Origin: Gammaproteobacteria bacterium
GTDB taxonomy: Bacteria > Pseudomonadota > Gammaproteobacteria > Steroidobacterales > UBA11654
DNA length: 62,168 nt
Direction: 5' to 3'
Assembly (NCBI GenBank): GCA_029941465.1
Contig: JAPYQN010000007.1
Coordinates: 1 to 62,168, forward strand
Shown: in pieces, positions 1 through 8,900 of the stretch
Layout of the letters: each line of letters starts with the position of its first letter
Position numbering within the stretch: position 1 is the stretch's first letter
Notes under the pieces: generated by a model
Databases searched by the model: none
Told to the model about the DNA's origin: nothing
The model's input: the letters and a program-made list of their open reading frames with translations, nothing else
Made by a program: the position numbers and the translations under genes

Positions 1-1296
1 AATGTTTTAGGTGGTGTTTGTTTGAATGTTGGTTGCATTCCTTCAAAGGCTTTTTTGCATGCCGCAAAAGTTATTGATGATTCAAAAGAAGCCTCATTAG
101 CAGGTATAGACTTCAAATCACCTGTAATTAGTTTAGAAAAGATGAAAAACTGGAAGAATGGTGTCGTAGATGGATTAACCAAAGGGCTTAAAGGGTTAGC
201 ACAACAAAGGAAGGTAGAGTGTTTCCAAGGTCAAGCTGAATTCAAGTCTGATCAAACGATAGAGATTTCTTTAGAGAATGATCGACAAGAAATACAATTT
301 TCAAACGCAATCATAGCTGTTGGATCTGAACCTGCATCATTAGATTTTTTACCAGATGATCCAAGAGTAATAGATTCAACTGGAGCATTAGAGCCTAAAG
401 AAATACCAAAGACTATTTTAATTATAGGCGGAGGCATCATCGGTTTAGAGATGGCTACCATTTATTCTGCCCTTGGTTCGAAGGTAACCATAATTGAATT
501 ACTTGACCAGTTAATGCCTGGCACCGATAAAGATCTAGTAAAACCTCTAGAACAACAATTAGAGAAGAAATGTGAAGCTATTTATAAATCAAGCAAAGTG
601 ATCGAAGCAGAAGCAAATGAAAATGGGATCTCAGTTGTTCTTGAAATTGATGATCAACAACAACAACAAATCTTTGACCAAGTATTAGTTGCCATAGGAA
701 GACAAGCAAACGGTAATAAGATTAAAGCAGAAGATATAGGTGTAGATGTCAATGATAATGGAACCATAAGTATTGATGGACAAATGCGGACCAACTGCAG
801 AAATATTTTTGCTATCGGTGATGTTGTGGGTGATCCCATGTTGGCGCATAAAGCAAGTCATGAAGGTAAAATTGCAGCAGAGGTTATTGCAGGTCAAAAA
901 TCAGTTATGGACATAAGATGCATTCCATCAGTTGCTTACACAGACCCAGAAGTTGCATGGGTAGGATTAACTGAGAATGAATGCAAAAATCAGAATATAG
1001 ATTATAAAAAAGGAATATTCCCATGGTCAGCAAGTGGGAGAGCATTAACTATTGCAAGAAATGAAGGGCTGACAAAATTACTTTTTGACCCAAAAACTAA
1101 AAGAGTTATTGGTGGAGGAATTGTAGGAACTAACGCAGGAGATTTAATCTCAGAAATAGCTTTAGCGATAGAAATGGATTGCGATGTTAGTGATATTGCT
1201 CTAACAATACATCCGCACCCAACTTTATCTGAAACAGTAGCTTTGGCAGCAGAAGTATTTGACGGTACGGTGACTGACCTTTATCTGAAAAATTAA
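1..1296 (+). CDS. lpd: Dihydrolipoyl dehydrogenase (E3), 5' end cut by window
   Basis: FAD-dependent E3 subunit of the 2-oxoacid dehydrogenase complexes; it reoxidises dihydrolipoyl groups with NAD+. The frame is open from base 1, so the gene begins outside the window. The TTG at 22 lies inside the redox-active motif CLNVGC and is not a start. Visible after it are the NAD-binding glycine motif IIGGGIIGLEMA, the second FAD motif (IFAIGDV) and the C-terminal HPHPTLSE with the catalytic His-Glu pair. The 431 visible codons against about 475 in the family mean roughly 40 N-terminal residues are missing. It was probably preceded by aceE/aceF or sucA/sucB. It converges on the MFS gene with a 1-bp gap. 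Confidence 0.95.
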   Translation, partial: NVLGGVCLNVGCIPSKAFLHAAKVIDDSKEASLAGIDFKSPVISLEKMKNWKNGVVDGLTKGLKGLAQQRKVECFQGQAEFKSDQTIEISLENDRQEIQFSNAIIAVGSEPASLDFLPDDPRVIDSTGALEPKEIPKTILIIGGGIIGLEMATIYSALGSKVTIIELLDQLMPGTDKDLVKPLEQQLEKKCEAIYKSSKVIEAEANENGISVVLEIDDQQQQQIFDQVLVAIGRQANGNKIKAEDIGVDVNDNGTISIDGQMRTNCRNIFAIGDVVGDPMLAHKASHEGKIAAEVIAGQKSVMDIRCIPSVAYTDPEVAWVGLTENECKNQNIDYKKGIFPWSASGRALTIARNEGLTKLLFDPKTKRVIGGGIVGTNAGDLISEIALAIEMDCDVSDIALTIHPHPTLSETVALAAEVFDGTVTDLYLKN

Positions 1297-1297
1297 G

Positions 1298-2443
1298 CTA
1301 TTGGTTAATTTTATTTAATTTTTTCGAACTCAAGAGATACAAAAGTATTGAAATCAGAATTACTCCTGCACAGAAGTAATTAACTAGGGCTAAATTATTC
1401 CCTTGGATCAGCGAAGCAATTACGACATGACCTATGGATATCCCTCCAAGTTGAGAGGCAGGGATTAATACAGAGTATTGACCCGTTTTATCAACATTAG
1501 CAACCATTCCCATAAGGAATGGGCCAACAAAATTCCAGGAAGTTTGAAATAAGATTGCCCTTATAGTAAATCCATACCAATCCATATCACCTTGAAAACT
1601 AATGACTATTATCATTTGTAATATTAATGCAGAGGAAATAGCCACACTTCTGTTGATTTTAGATGCCAAAGCTGAGGCTGCAAGCGGACCAATAATACTT
1701 AATCCAGTGCTTAAAAATAATGCTGTACCGATTTCTTCAGCTTTAAGATTAATACTTAATCCAAAAGGCACTAGGTTATTAAAGAAGGGACCAACACCCA
1801 TTTGCCAAATAACCATAATAAACAGACCTATGAGCGGAAGTATTAAAATACCTTTTGGTGTTGTTGCTGATGATTCTTGCACATTATTTTTTGCTGAATT
1901 TGTGAGTTTACTTACAAACAGTAAGGTAAGAAGGGCAATTAACATTGCCGGGACACACATTCCTGCAATGCCATACTTAGCTATTGTAACCGGAACAATA
2001 AGGGCTGTTATTGACCCCATAATCACTTGAGAAGCTACACTGTAGGCGAAATTTTTATCCGGGTTTTTTGTCCTACCAATTGCAGCAACGCCTAGAGCAA
2101 ATCCAACTCCATGGCCTAATAGACCAGTTAAGAATCTAATTATTACTAAGGTCTGGAAATCTGCTATCAGGCTAGAAATCAGATTGCCAATAATAATTAC
2201 CCCAAGGCCAAAATAGGCTATTTTCTGCCATTTAAATCGGCCAATCCAAAAAATTCCCATAAGAGATGAGAGCGACATGCCCGCAATTTCTGCGGAAGAG
2301 ATAAGGTTAGCTTGAGATTGGGAAAAACCTAGTTCAGAAATAATACCACCTACAAAGAATGGCATACCAAAAACCATGAATACACCTGCGCAACCTACTA
2401 AGATCGCAGCAATAACTTCTGAATTTTGATCAGTTTGGTTCAC
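1298..2443 (-). CDS. MFS transporter
   Basis: Inner-membrane major facilitator with about 12 hydrophobic segments and 381 residues; the substrate cannot be read. I place the start at the GTG at 2443 because AAGGAG (2451-2456) sits seven bases upstream. The ATG at 2464 would add seven residues and a 35-bp overlap with nth. With the GTG start the overlap with the nth stop is 14 bp, which suggests translational coupling and one transcript with nth. The protein has no recognised drug-efflux or sugar signature. A 142-codon frame on the opposite strand (1602-2030) is a shadow of this gene. Confidence 0.8.
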   Translation of the reverse strand: MNQTDQNSEVIAAILVGCAGVFMVFGMPFFVGGIISELGFSQSQANLISSAEIAGMSLSSLMGIFWIGRFKWQKIAYFGLGVIIIGNLISSLIADFQTLVIIRFLTGLLGHGVGFALGVAAIGRTKNPDKNFAYSVASQVIMGSITALIVPVTIAKYGIAGMCVPAMLIALLTLLFVSKLTNSAKNNVQESSATTPKGILILPLIGLFIMVIWQMGVGPFFNNLVPFGLSINLKAEEIGTALFLSTGLSIIGPLAASALASKINRSVAISSALILQMIIVISFQGDMDWYGFTIRAILFQTSWNFVGPFLMGMVANVDKTGQYSVLIPASQLGGISIGHVVIASLIQGNNLALVNYFCAGVILISILLYLLSSKKLNKINQ

Positions 2444-3071
2444 AGGTCTTCTCCTTGAATGCACAGTGTTTAGCTATATGACATTTATAGCATAGTGGTT
2501 TTCTTGCTAAACATATATATCGACCATGCAGAATTAAATGATGATGAGCGTTCATAAGATAACTGTCAGGAATAATGGACAGTAATCCATATTCCACTTT
2601 TATCGGGCTATCTCCTTTAGCTAACCCCGTTCTATTAGCCACTCTAAAGACATGGGTATCAACCGCAATTGTGGGTTTGGAAAAAGCCGTGTTCAGTATG
2701 ACATTGGCTGTTTTTCTGCCAACACCTGGTAATTGTTCCAAAGCTTCTCGATCTTTGGGTACTCTGCCGTTATGTTGTGTGATTAAGCGCTCACAGGTTT
2801 TTATGATATTTTTTGCTTTATTGTTATAAAGGCCAATGGTTCTAATCTCCTGTTTCAATCCAGTTAAACCTAATTGCAGGACTGCCTTTGGATTATTAGC
2901 TAATTTAAATAAATTTTTGGTGGCTTTGTTAACACTTACATCAGTTGCTTGAGCTGAGAGAATTACTGATATGAGTAATTCAAAATTATTTTTGTATTTA
3001 AGCTCGGTTGTTGGTTTTGGGTTAATCTTTGCAAACACTTTGAAGATTTCTGTAGCGACTTTAGTGTCCAT
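2430..3071 (-). CDS. nth: Endonuclease III
   Basis: Base-excision repair DNA glycosylase/AP lyase for oxidised pyrimidines. The 213 residues match the family length. The helix-hairpin-helix LPGVGRKTA carries the catalytic Lys, and AVDTHVFR carries the catalytic Asp. The C-terminus has the 4Fe-4S ligand spacing Cys-x6-Cys-x2-Cys-x5-Cys, starting in RYICLARKPLC. The start ATG is at 3071, 14 bp downstream of the end of the small tRNA-binding gene, so both may be co-transcribed from the metG side. All catalytic and cluster residues are present. Confidence 0.95.
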   Translation of the reverse strand: MDTKVATEIFKVFAKINPKPTTELKYKNNFELLISVILSAQATDVSVNKATKNLFKLANNPKAVLQLGLTGLKQEIRTIGLYNNKAKNIIKTCERLITQHNGRVPKDREALEQLPGVGRKTANVILNTAFSKPTIAVDTHVFRVANRTGLAKGDSPIKVEYGLLSIIPDSYLMNAHHHLILHGRYICLARKPLCYKCHIAKHCAFKEKTCEPN

Positions 3072-3085
3072 GATCTATAGATTGT

Positions 3086-3409
3086 CTAACTTATTTTCTG
3101 ACCAGGCTTAGCTCCATGATCGGGCGATAACAGGAATACACCTCCAACATCATCACCCGCAGCTAATAACATACCTTCTGAAACACCAAATCGCATTTTC
3201 CTGGGTTTTAGATTAGCAACCACTACAATCAGGCGATCGACTAGATCCTCAGGCTTGTAAACTCCTTTGATCCCAGCAAATATTGTTTTCTCTTCATCAC
3301 CCAAATCAATGGTGAGTTTAATAAGCTTATCTGCATCGACAACGTCCTCAGCTTTAATCACTCTTGCAACTCTTAGATCTGTTTTTATAAACTCATCAAA
3401 ATTTATCAT
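3086..3409 (-). CDS. Stand-alone tRNA-binding domain (split-off MetRS C-terminus)
   Basis: A 107-residue OB-fold EMAP/Trbp111-type tRNA-binding domain. It matches the C-terminal domain of E. coli MetG closely in its landmarks ([40 protein letters not shown]). In E. coli this domain is fused to the synthetase and makes it a dimer. Here it is a separate gene directly behind metG, with an 11-bp spacer, its own ATG and an upstream AAGGAA. The two frames differ and metG ends on a proper stop, so a genuine split is favoured over a sequencing frameshift. It probably works in trans, as a homodimer or bound to MetRS. The alternative is a general tRNA chaperone like CsaA. Confidence 0.85.
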   Translation of the reverse strand: MINFDEFIKTDLRVARVIKAEDVVDADKLIKLTIDLGDEEKTIFAGIKGVYKPEDLVDRLIVVVANLKPRKMRFGVSEGMLLAAGDDVGGVFLLSPDHGAKPGQKIS

Positions 3410-3420
3410 TTAAGTTCCTT

Positions 3421-5061
3421 TTATTTATCTAACATTGCCTCAATAGATTCACTTGTAATTCTTGTAATTAATGGCTTGTAATCATTGATCTCATGATTAG
3501 TTAATCGATCATGGATGTTCTGCCATTCTAGATTTTTAACGTTTAAGAATATCTCACCATTCTTAGCAATATTCGGCATTACTGGTTTTAACATGATCAT
3601 CAATTTAAAAAATAAATTGATGGCGGTGGTGCAGACTTCTAAAACATGCTCTTTCATTTTTGTATCTTTAATCATTACCCAAGGTTTTTCTTGATCTAAA
3701 TATTGATTAGCTTGGTCAGCAAGTAGCATTATTTTTCTCATAGCTTGACCGAATTCACGATTTTCATATAGTTCTGAAATCTCATCACTAGCATTCTCAA
3801 AATTCTCTAGCAATGATTCATCAATAGTTTTCCCGAGTGTATTGTCAAAATGTTGATTAATAAACTTTGAACATCGGCTGGCTATGTTGATCCATTTACC
3901 AACAATGTCAGAATTAACTCTATTTTTAAAATCAATAGTATCAAGATCAAAGTCATCAATTCCTGAGTTGGTTTTATAAGCAAAGTAATATCTTAAATAT
4001 TCAGGGTTATTATGTTCCAAATATGATCTGGCCTTAATAAAAGTTCGTCTAGATTTTGACATCTTTTCCCCATTCACTGTCAAAAAACCATTTACAAAAA
4101 TAGCATCAGGTTTTTTTAATCCAGCGCCTTCTAGCACTGCAGGCCAAAAAAGAGCATGAAAATAAATGATATCTTTTCCTATGAAATGAACTAGACGACA
4201 ATTATCATTATCAGAAAAATAATCTTCGTAGTTAATGCCTGACTCTTTTTTATTTGATAAGTTTTTCAGCGAAGCTAAGTATCCGATAGGTGCATCTAAC
4301 CAAACATAAAAATATTTTTCATCTTCATCTGGAATCTTAAAGCCAAAATATGGATGATCTCTAGAAATATCCCAATCTTTTAGTCCAATTTGAAACCATT
4401 CGTTGAGTTTTGATTTAACTGAGTCATGAATTTGAATTTGATTAATCCAGTTTTCAAGGAAGGATTCAAATTTTTTCAATTTCATAAAATAATGCTCAGA
4501 TTCTTTTAGAATAGGAGCTTCACCAGATAAAACTGATTTAGGCTCAATTAAATCGGTGGGTTTATAAGTAGCACCACATTTTTCACAACTGTCTCCGTAT
4601 TGATCTCCGCTTTTACATTGAGGGCAAGTTCCACGAACATAACGATCGGGTAAGAACATTTTTTCTTGCTTATCATATGCTTGCTCAATTATTTTTTTCT
4701 CAATACAATCCGATTGCTTTAATTGTTCAAATATTTCAAGCACTAAAGCTTCATTTTCCTCTGTGTGAGTTGAGTAATAGTTATCAAACTCAATTAAGAA
4801 GTCACTAAAATCCTTTGCGTGTTGTTTTGTGTATTGCTCTGCTAATTCATCAGGCTCTACACCCAATTCTTCAGCGCTTAACATAATTGGAGCTCCATGG
4901 GCATCGCTGGCACAAACATAAACAATATTTCTTTGCTGCATTTTTTGAAATCTAACCCAAATATCAGCTTGAATATAACCCACCATGTGACCGATATGAA
5001 TTGGCCCATTTGCATAAGGCAATGCATTAGTTACTAATATATTTTTGTTTGCTTCGTTCAA
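3421..5061 (-). CDS. metG: Methionyl-tRNA synthetase, catalytic and anticodon-binding part
   Basis: Class I synthetase charging tRNA-Met. HIGH is at residues 22-25, a zinc knuckle with two CxxC pairs (CPQC, CEKC) lies near 155-180, and KMSKS is near 332. It has 546 residues against about 677 in E. coli; the missing part is the C-terminal tRNA-binding domain, encoded by the next gene. The only plausible start is the TTG at 5061, which puts seven residues before the conserved ILVT strand. It lies 17 bp after the RND-family gene and is probably in its transcript, running on to the split domain and nth. Confidence 0.93.
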   Translation of the reverse strand: MNEANKNILVTNALPYANGPIHIGHMVGYIQADIWVRFQKMQQRNIVYVCASDAHGAPIMLSAEELGVEPDELAEQYTKQHAKDFSDFLIEFDNYYSTHTEENEALVLEIFEQLKQSDCIEKKIIEQAYDKQEKMFLPDRYVRGTCPQCKSGDQYGDSCEKCGATYKPTDLIEPKSVLSGEAPILKESEHYFMKLKKFESFLENWINQIQIHDSVKSKLNEWFQIGLKDWDISRDHPYFGFKIPDEDEKYFYVWLDAPIGYLASLKNLSNKKESGINYEDYFSDNDNCRLVHFIGKDIIYFHALFWPAVLEGAGLKKPDAIFVNGFLTVNGEKMSKSRRTFIKARSYLEHNNPEYLRYYFAYKTNSGIDDFDLDTIDFKNRVNSDIVGKWINIASRCSKFINQHFDNTLGKTIDESLLENFENASDEISELYENREFGQAMRKIMLLADQANQYLDQEKPWVMIKDTKMKEHVLEVCTTAINLFFKLMIMLKPVMPNIAKNGEIFLNVKNLEWQNIHDRLTNHEINDYKPLITRITSESIEAMLDK

Positions 5062-5078
5062 TTATTTATCTGCTTATT

Positions 5079-7574
5079 TTAGTTTACCCGAATCATTTTC
5101 ATTAGTAATACAGGCAGAAGAGTTAAATTAGCGATTAATGCAATCATCATAGCGAAGGCTGTGAATACTCCAAAGTATATTGTGGGTATAAAATTGGATA
5201 GTCCCAGGATGGAAAAACCAATAACAATAATGATCGAAGTAAAATAGATGGCTTGACCTGTACTCGCATGAGCATTATTAATGGCTTCATCTAATTTGAC
5301 ATTATTCTCAAGTTCCTCTCTAAAACGATGAATATAATGAATTGAATGATCCACACCAATACCAATGCATATTGCTGCGATTGTTATGGTCATAATATCT
5401 AATGGAATATGAAGTAAGCCCATCAAACCTAGGACAGAAGTGGAAGCAATAATGCTGGGTACAATAGCAATTAGAGAATATTTAAGTGATCTAAAAAGCA
5501 CTAAAAACATCAGCGTAATTGCTAGGAAGACCACACCAATGGTTAGAATTTGTGAACGAATAAGACTCTCTAGAACATTATTATACAAGACTAGCATACC
5601 TGTTAATTTTACTTGAGACGGTTTTAAACCGATGGTTTCAATTAGATCTCTGTTAATTTTTTCTATCAGTTGATTGCGTTGTAACTCAGGGTAAGATTCA
5701 AATACTCTAAATGAAATTCTTAATTGATTACCGTCAGTAGATAGGTAAGGATCAAACAACGCTTCTCTAACATCATCCGGTACTTTTTTGTATAGCAAAG
5801 AGAGGAAAAAAGTATCAATCTCCTCATTGTCATTCAGTGTTTTTAGAACTTCCATTGTGGTAGAGAAGGAGACAACTTTTCCAGCTTCTTCAAGTGATTC
5901 AAGATAGTCATGTATTGAGTCGATGGTCTTTAACCGATAAGAATTATACCAATAACTATCACCGCCTATATCATAGGTTGAAGTTTCATCTTCAAAAAAA
6001 TCTTCCTCAAAAAATTCTTCATCATCATAATCATTAATAACCACTGGTTGATTATAATCAGGGTCTGCCTCGATGATGATGTCAAGAGGAGTTGTTCCTC
6101 CCAGTTGCTTATCAATAACACTTAACCCTTGAAAAATCTCAGTGTCTTCTTTGAAGGCTTTAATAAATTGATTCTCAGCAGTAAGTTTGGTTATCCCATA
6201 AGCGCTTACAGTGGCTATTATAAAAAATAAAAGTAAGGTCTCATTAGCTTTTGATGTAGCCACTCTAGCGAACCCTCGAGTTATTTTTTGTGACCAATCT
6301 GATGTACTAACTGCTTGGATTTTTTTGAGATTCATCAAAGCAGTTGGAAAAAATAAAAATACCATAACAAAGATAGCACCCATACTTATCAGCATCATCC
6401 ATCCAAAATCAATCACAGGCCTTATTCCAGCAACCAATAAAGAGCCAAACCCCACCATGGTGGTAATGGTGGTGTATAAACAAGGCTCCCATTTATCTCG
6501 CATTGTATTGAAAACTAACCAAGATTGCGATTGATCAGGATACAAAGCTACTAATTCTCTATATCGTACTGTTAGATGGACTGAAATAGAAAGGCTAAAG
6601 ATAAGTAGTAGGGCAACGAAATTAGCAGACACAACGGTGACTGGCCAACCAACTAGACCCAGAAATCCAGTCATATTAATTAGCCCTAAAACACAACATG
6701 CCATTGAGATAAACATCCACCTTGGATTCTTGAAAATGATTAAAAGAGCAACAATCAGAAAAAGAAGAATAGCTGCACCAAAAATTTGAATGTCCTTTTG
6801 GATAAAATCAATCATATCCACAGTTATCATCGGGACACCACCCAAAAAGATGCCTGCTTTATTTTTATATTGATCCAAAACTGCACGGATTGAGGCAACC
6901 ATATTCGCATTTTTATTTCTTTCTTGTTTTCTGAAATTCTTAATTTCTTTGCTGATATCATTCAATTCTTTAAGTTCAGATCCACTTAATGAGCTAGAGA
7001 GCCTTTTTAATCTTAATTCGTCTCTTTTTTCTATCATTGTTTCCAAAGTTTCATTAATTTTTAAATTCAACAGGATAGCTGTAGTTTTCCCGTCAGCACT
7101 AATAATAAGATTTTTATAAAGAGCGCTATTAAGTAGCTCATTTTTGGCCATTTCTTTATTTGTTCCAGGCGAAAAATATGTAGGCGCTTCATCCGCTATC
7201 TCAGATAGGCTTTTAGGAGGAGATTTTAGTAAGGGTACATCAAGAATACTGACAACTGATTCAACATTTTCAATAGTTGATAATTCATCTCTAAGTTGTT
7301 TTAAATGATCAATCGTATCAGCTGAAAACAGCTCATTTTGAGGTTGATAGGTTACCACCAAGAATTCGTCATCACCGTATCTTGCTTTAATGCTTCTGTA
7401 ATAGCGAAGATCTTCATCATTTTCCAGAAGCAATGAATCGGATGAGGCATCCAACTCAAATTCATCTATGTGATTAGCAAAAAAAATTGAAATAACAAAA
7501 AGAAACGTAAACGGTAACCACGGTTTACTGATGATTTTTTTTATTCCACAATCTATGACTTCTCTCAAACGCAT
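5079..7574 (-). CDS. RND/MMPL-family membrane protein
   Basis: An 831-residue inner-membrane protein with the RND half-repeat layout: a first membrane helix near residues 18-33, a large periplasmic loop, about five clustered helices, a second large loop and another helix cluster with a sterol-sensing-type pattern (IGIGVDHSIHYIHRFREE). Relatives are predicted exporters of lipids or hopanoids; the substrate here is unknown. The second periplasmic loop holds an unusual acidic and aromatic run at about residues 513-528 (DYDDEEFFEEDFFEDE). The start ATG at 7574 has AGGA seven bases upstream. No membrane-fusion or outer-membrane partner is adjacent, so a classical tripartite pump is unlikely. Confidence 0.82.
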   Translation of the reverse strand: MRLREVIDCGIKKIISKPWLPFTFLFVISIFFANHIDEFELDASSDSLLLENDEDLRYYRSIKARYGDDEFLVVTYQPQNELFSADTIDHLKQLRDELSTIENVESVVSILDVPLLKSPPKSLSEIADEAPTYFSPGTNKEMAKNELLNSALYKNLIISADGKTTAILLNLKINETLETMIEKRDELRLKRLSSSLSGSELKELNDISKEIKNFRKQERNKNANMVASIRAVLDQYKNKAGIFLGGVPMITVDMIDFIQKDIQIFGAAILLFLIVALLIIFKNPRWMFISMACCVLGLINMTGFLGLVGWPVTVVSANFVALLLIFSLSISVHLTVRYRELVALYPDQSQSWLVFNTMRDKWEPCLYTTITTMVGFGSLLVAGIRPVIDFGWMMLISMGAIFVMVFLFFPTALMNLKKIQAVSTSDWSQKITRGFARVATSKANETLLLFFIIATVSAYGITKLTAENQFIKAFKEDTEIFQGLSVIDKQLGGTTPLDIIIEADPDYNQPVVINDYDDEEFFEEDFFEDETSTYDIGGDSYWYNSYRLKTIDSIHDYLESLEEAGKVVSFSTTMEVLKTLNDNEEIDTFFLSLLYKKVPDDVREALFDPYLSTDGNQLRISFRVFESYPELQRNQLIEKINRDLIETIGLKPSQVKLTGMLVLYNNVLESLIRSQILTIGVVFLAITLMFLVLFRSLKYSLIAIVPSIIASTSVLGLMGLLHIPLDIMTITIAAICIGIGVDHSIHYIHRFREELENNVKLDEAINNAHASTGQAIYFTSIIIVIGFSILGLSNFIPTIYFGVFTAFAMMIALIANLTLLPVLLMKMIRVN

Positions 7575-7674
7575 TCAAAATTCCTAGACTTACTAGTCTC
7601 AATCAAACTTTTAGTGCATGATACTATTTACAAGGATTAGTTTAATTATTTTCTTATTCATTTCGACTAAAACT

Positions 7675-8241
7675 ATGACAATAAAATCAGATAATTGGAT
7701 CAAACGAATGGTTAAAGATCATAAAATGATTGAACCTTTCACTGAATCTCAAGTCAGAAAAGAAGCAGGTGAAGCCCTTATTTCTTATGGGACTTCAAGT
7801 TTTGGTTATGATGTTCGATGCGCAAGAGAATTCAAAATATTTACTAACATTAATTCAGCCGTTGTTGATCCTAAAGCGTTTGATGAGAATAGTTTTGTTA
7901 ATTTTGAATCTGATGTTTGCATTATTCCTCCTAATTCGTTCGCTTTGGCGAGAACTATAGAGTATTTTAGGATTCCTAGAAATGTCTTAACAATTTGTTT
8001 AGGAAAATCCACATATGCTCGTTGTGGCATTATTGTTAATGTGACACCTCTAGAACCTGAATGGGAAGGACACGTTACTCTAGAATTTTCTAATACCACA
8101 CCACTGCCTGCAAAAATTTATGCTAATGAAGGGGTTGCTCAAATGATTTTTCTTGAATCTGATGAAAATTGTGATGAATCTTATAAGGATAGAGCAGGGA
8201 AGTATCAGGGTCAGACAGGGGTAACCTTGCCTAAAATTTAA
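7675..8241 (+). CDS. dcd: dCTP deaminase
   Basis: Deaminates dCTP to dUTP for thymidylate synthesis. I choose the ATG at 7675 because the protein then begins [12 protein letters not shown], as in the 188-residue Pseudomonas-type enzymes. The upstream ATG at 7618 would add a 19-residue hydrophobic stretch foreign to the family. Visible are GKSTYARCG (the conserved Ser/Arg loop) and HVTLEFSN with the catalytic Glu. There is no clear Shine-Dalgarno. The last four bases are shared with the purN stop on the other strand (TTAA). The metG neighbourhood is also near dcd in Pseudomonas. Confidence 0.92.
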   Translation: MTIKSDNWIKRMVKDHKMIEPFTESQVRKEAGEALISYGTSSFGYDVRCAREFKIFTNINSAVVDPKAFDENSFVNFESDVCIIPPNSFALARTIEYFRIPRNVLTICLGKSTYARCGIIVNVTPLEPEWEGHVTLEFSNTTPLPAKIYANEGVAQMIFLESDENCDESYKDRAGKYQGQTGVTLPKI

Positions 8242-8900
8242 TTTTCTTCGATAAGTATCGGTTTATCTAAGTGATCTCCATGAAACATCACTTTATCATT
8301 CTTCATCTTTAGTTGGTCTAAGGCAAACCATTTTAAAGCTTTAGAGTAAATTTGATATTCTCCCTCTTGCACTCTCTTTTTAAGAGTATCTGCAGTATCA
8401 GATGAATGTATTTTTATCCTGTATTGTATAACAATGGGACCTCCGTCCAATTCAGGGATAACAAAATGGACACTAGTCCCGTGATGAGTTTCTTTAGCTT
8501 CTAGTGCACGTTGATGTGTATTTAGACCTTTATATGCAGGTAAAAGTGATGGATGGATATTTATAATCTTACCTCTAAAAGTCTCACAAAAGTCATCAGA
8601 GAGTATTCTCATATAGCCAGCTAAGATAATCAGATCAGGATTTTCTATTAAAACTGACTGTTTTAATTGATCATGGTAGATGCTTTGTTCATCGTACAAT
8701 TTGTAATCAATAACTTTAGTTGTGATACCTGAAGTATCAGCCTTTTCAATCCCTTTTGCCATAGGGTTATCAGAGATAACAGCATTTAAAGATATAGGAA
8801 TGTTACCTGTTGCAATGTTTTCAAGAATTACTTGTAAGTTTGTTCCTGTCCCTGATAGCAAACAGACAGCTCTCATTAGAGAGTCATCAGCCAGAGTCAT
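8238..8900 (-). CDS. purN: Phosphoribosylglycinamide formyltransferase
   Basis: Third step of purine synthesis: transfers formyl from 10-formyl-THF to GAR. It has 220 residues. The phosphate loop SGTGTNLQ, the catalytic block with Asn-x-His ([13 protein letters not shown]) and the Asp in [12 protein letters not shown] are all present. Its ATG overlaps the purM stop by four bases (ATGA), so it is translationally coupled to purM. About six residues precede the family's usual start. Confidence 0.94.
   Translation of the reverse strand: MTLADDSLMRAVCLLSGTGTNLQVILENIATGNIPISLNAVISDNPMAKGIEKADTSGITTKVIDYKLYDEQSIYHDQLKQSVLIENPDLIILAGYMRILSDDFCETFRGKIINIHPSLLPAYKGLNTHQRALEAKETHHGTSVHFVIPELDGGPIVIQYRIKIHSSDTADTLKKRVQEGEYQIYSKALKWFALDQLKMKNDKVMFHGDHLDKPILIEEN

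Noticed and set aside
1602..2030. 142-codon ORF on the plus strand
   Set aside because: Lies wholly opposite the MFS transporter gene, with no family resemblance and no ribosome-binding site.
3405..3425. Sequencing frameshift as the cause of the split metG
   Set aside because: The downstream domain has its own AAGGAA and ATG and no extra frame-restoring residues; one indel would not produce this. Not fully excluded without reads.
7618..7674. Signal-peptide-bearing dCTP deaminase from the upstream ATG
   Set aside because: The family starts at MTIKSD; an exported dCTP deaminase makes no sense and the extension is low-complexity.
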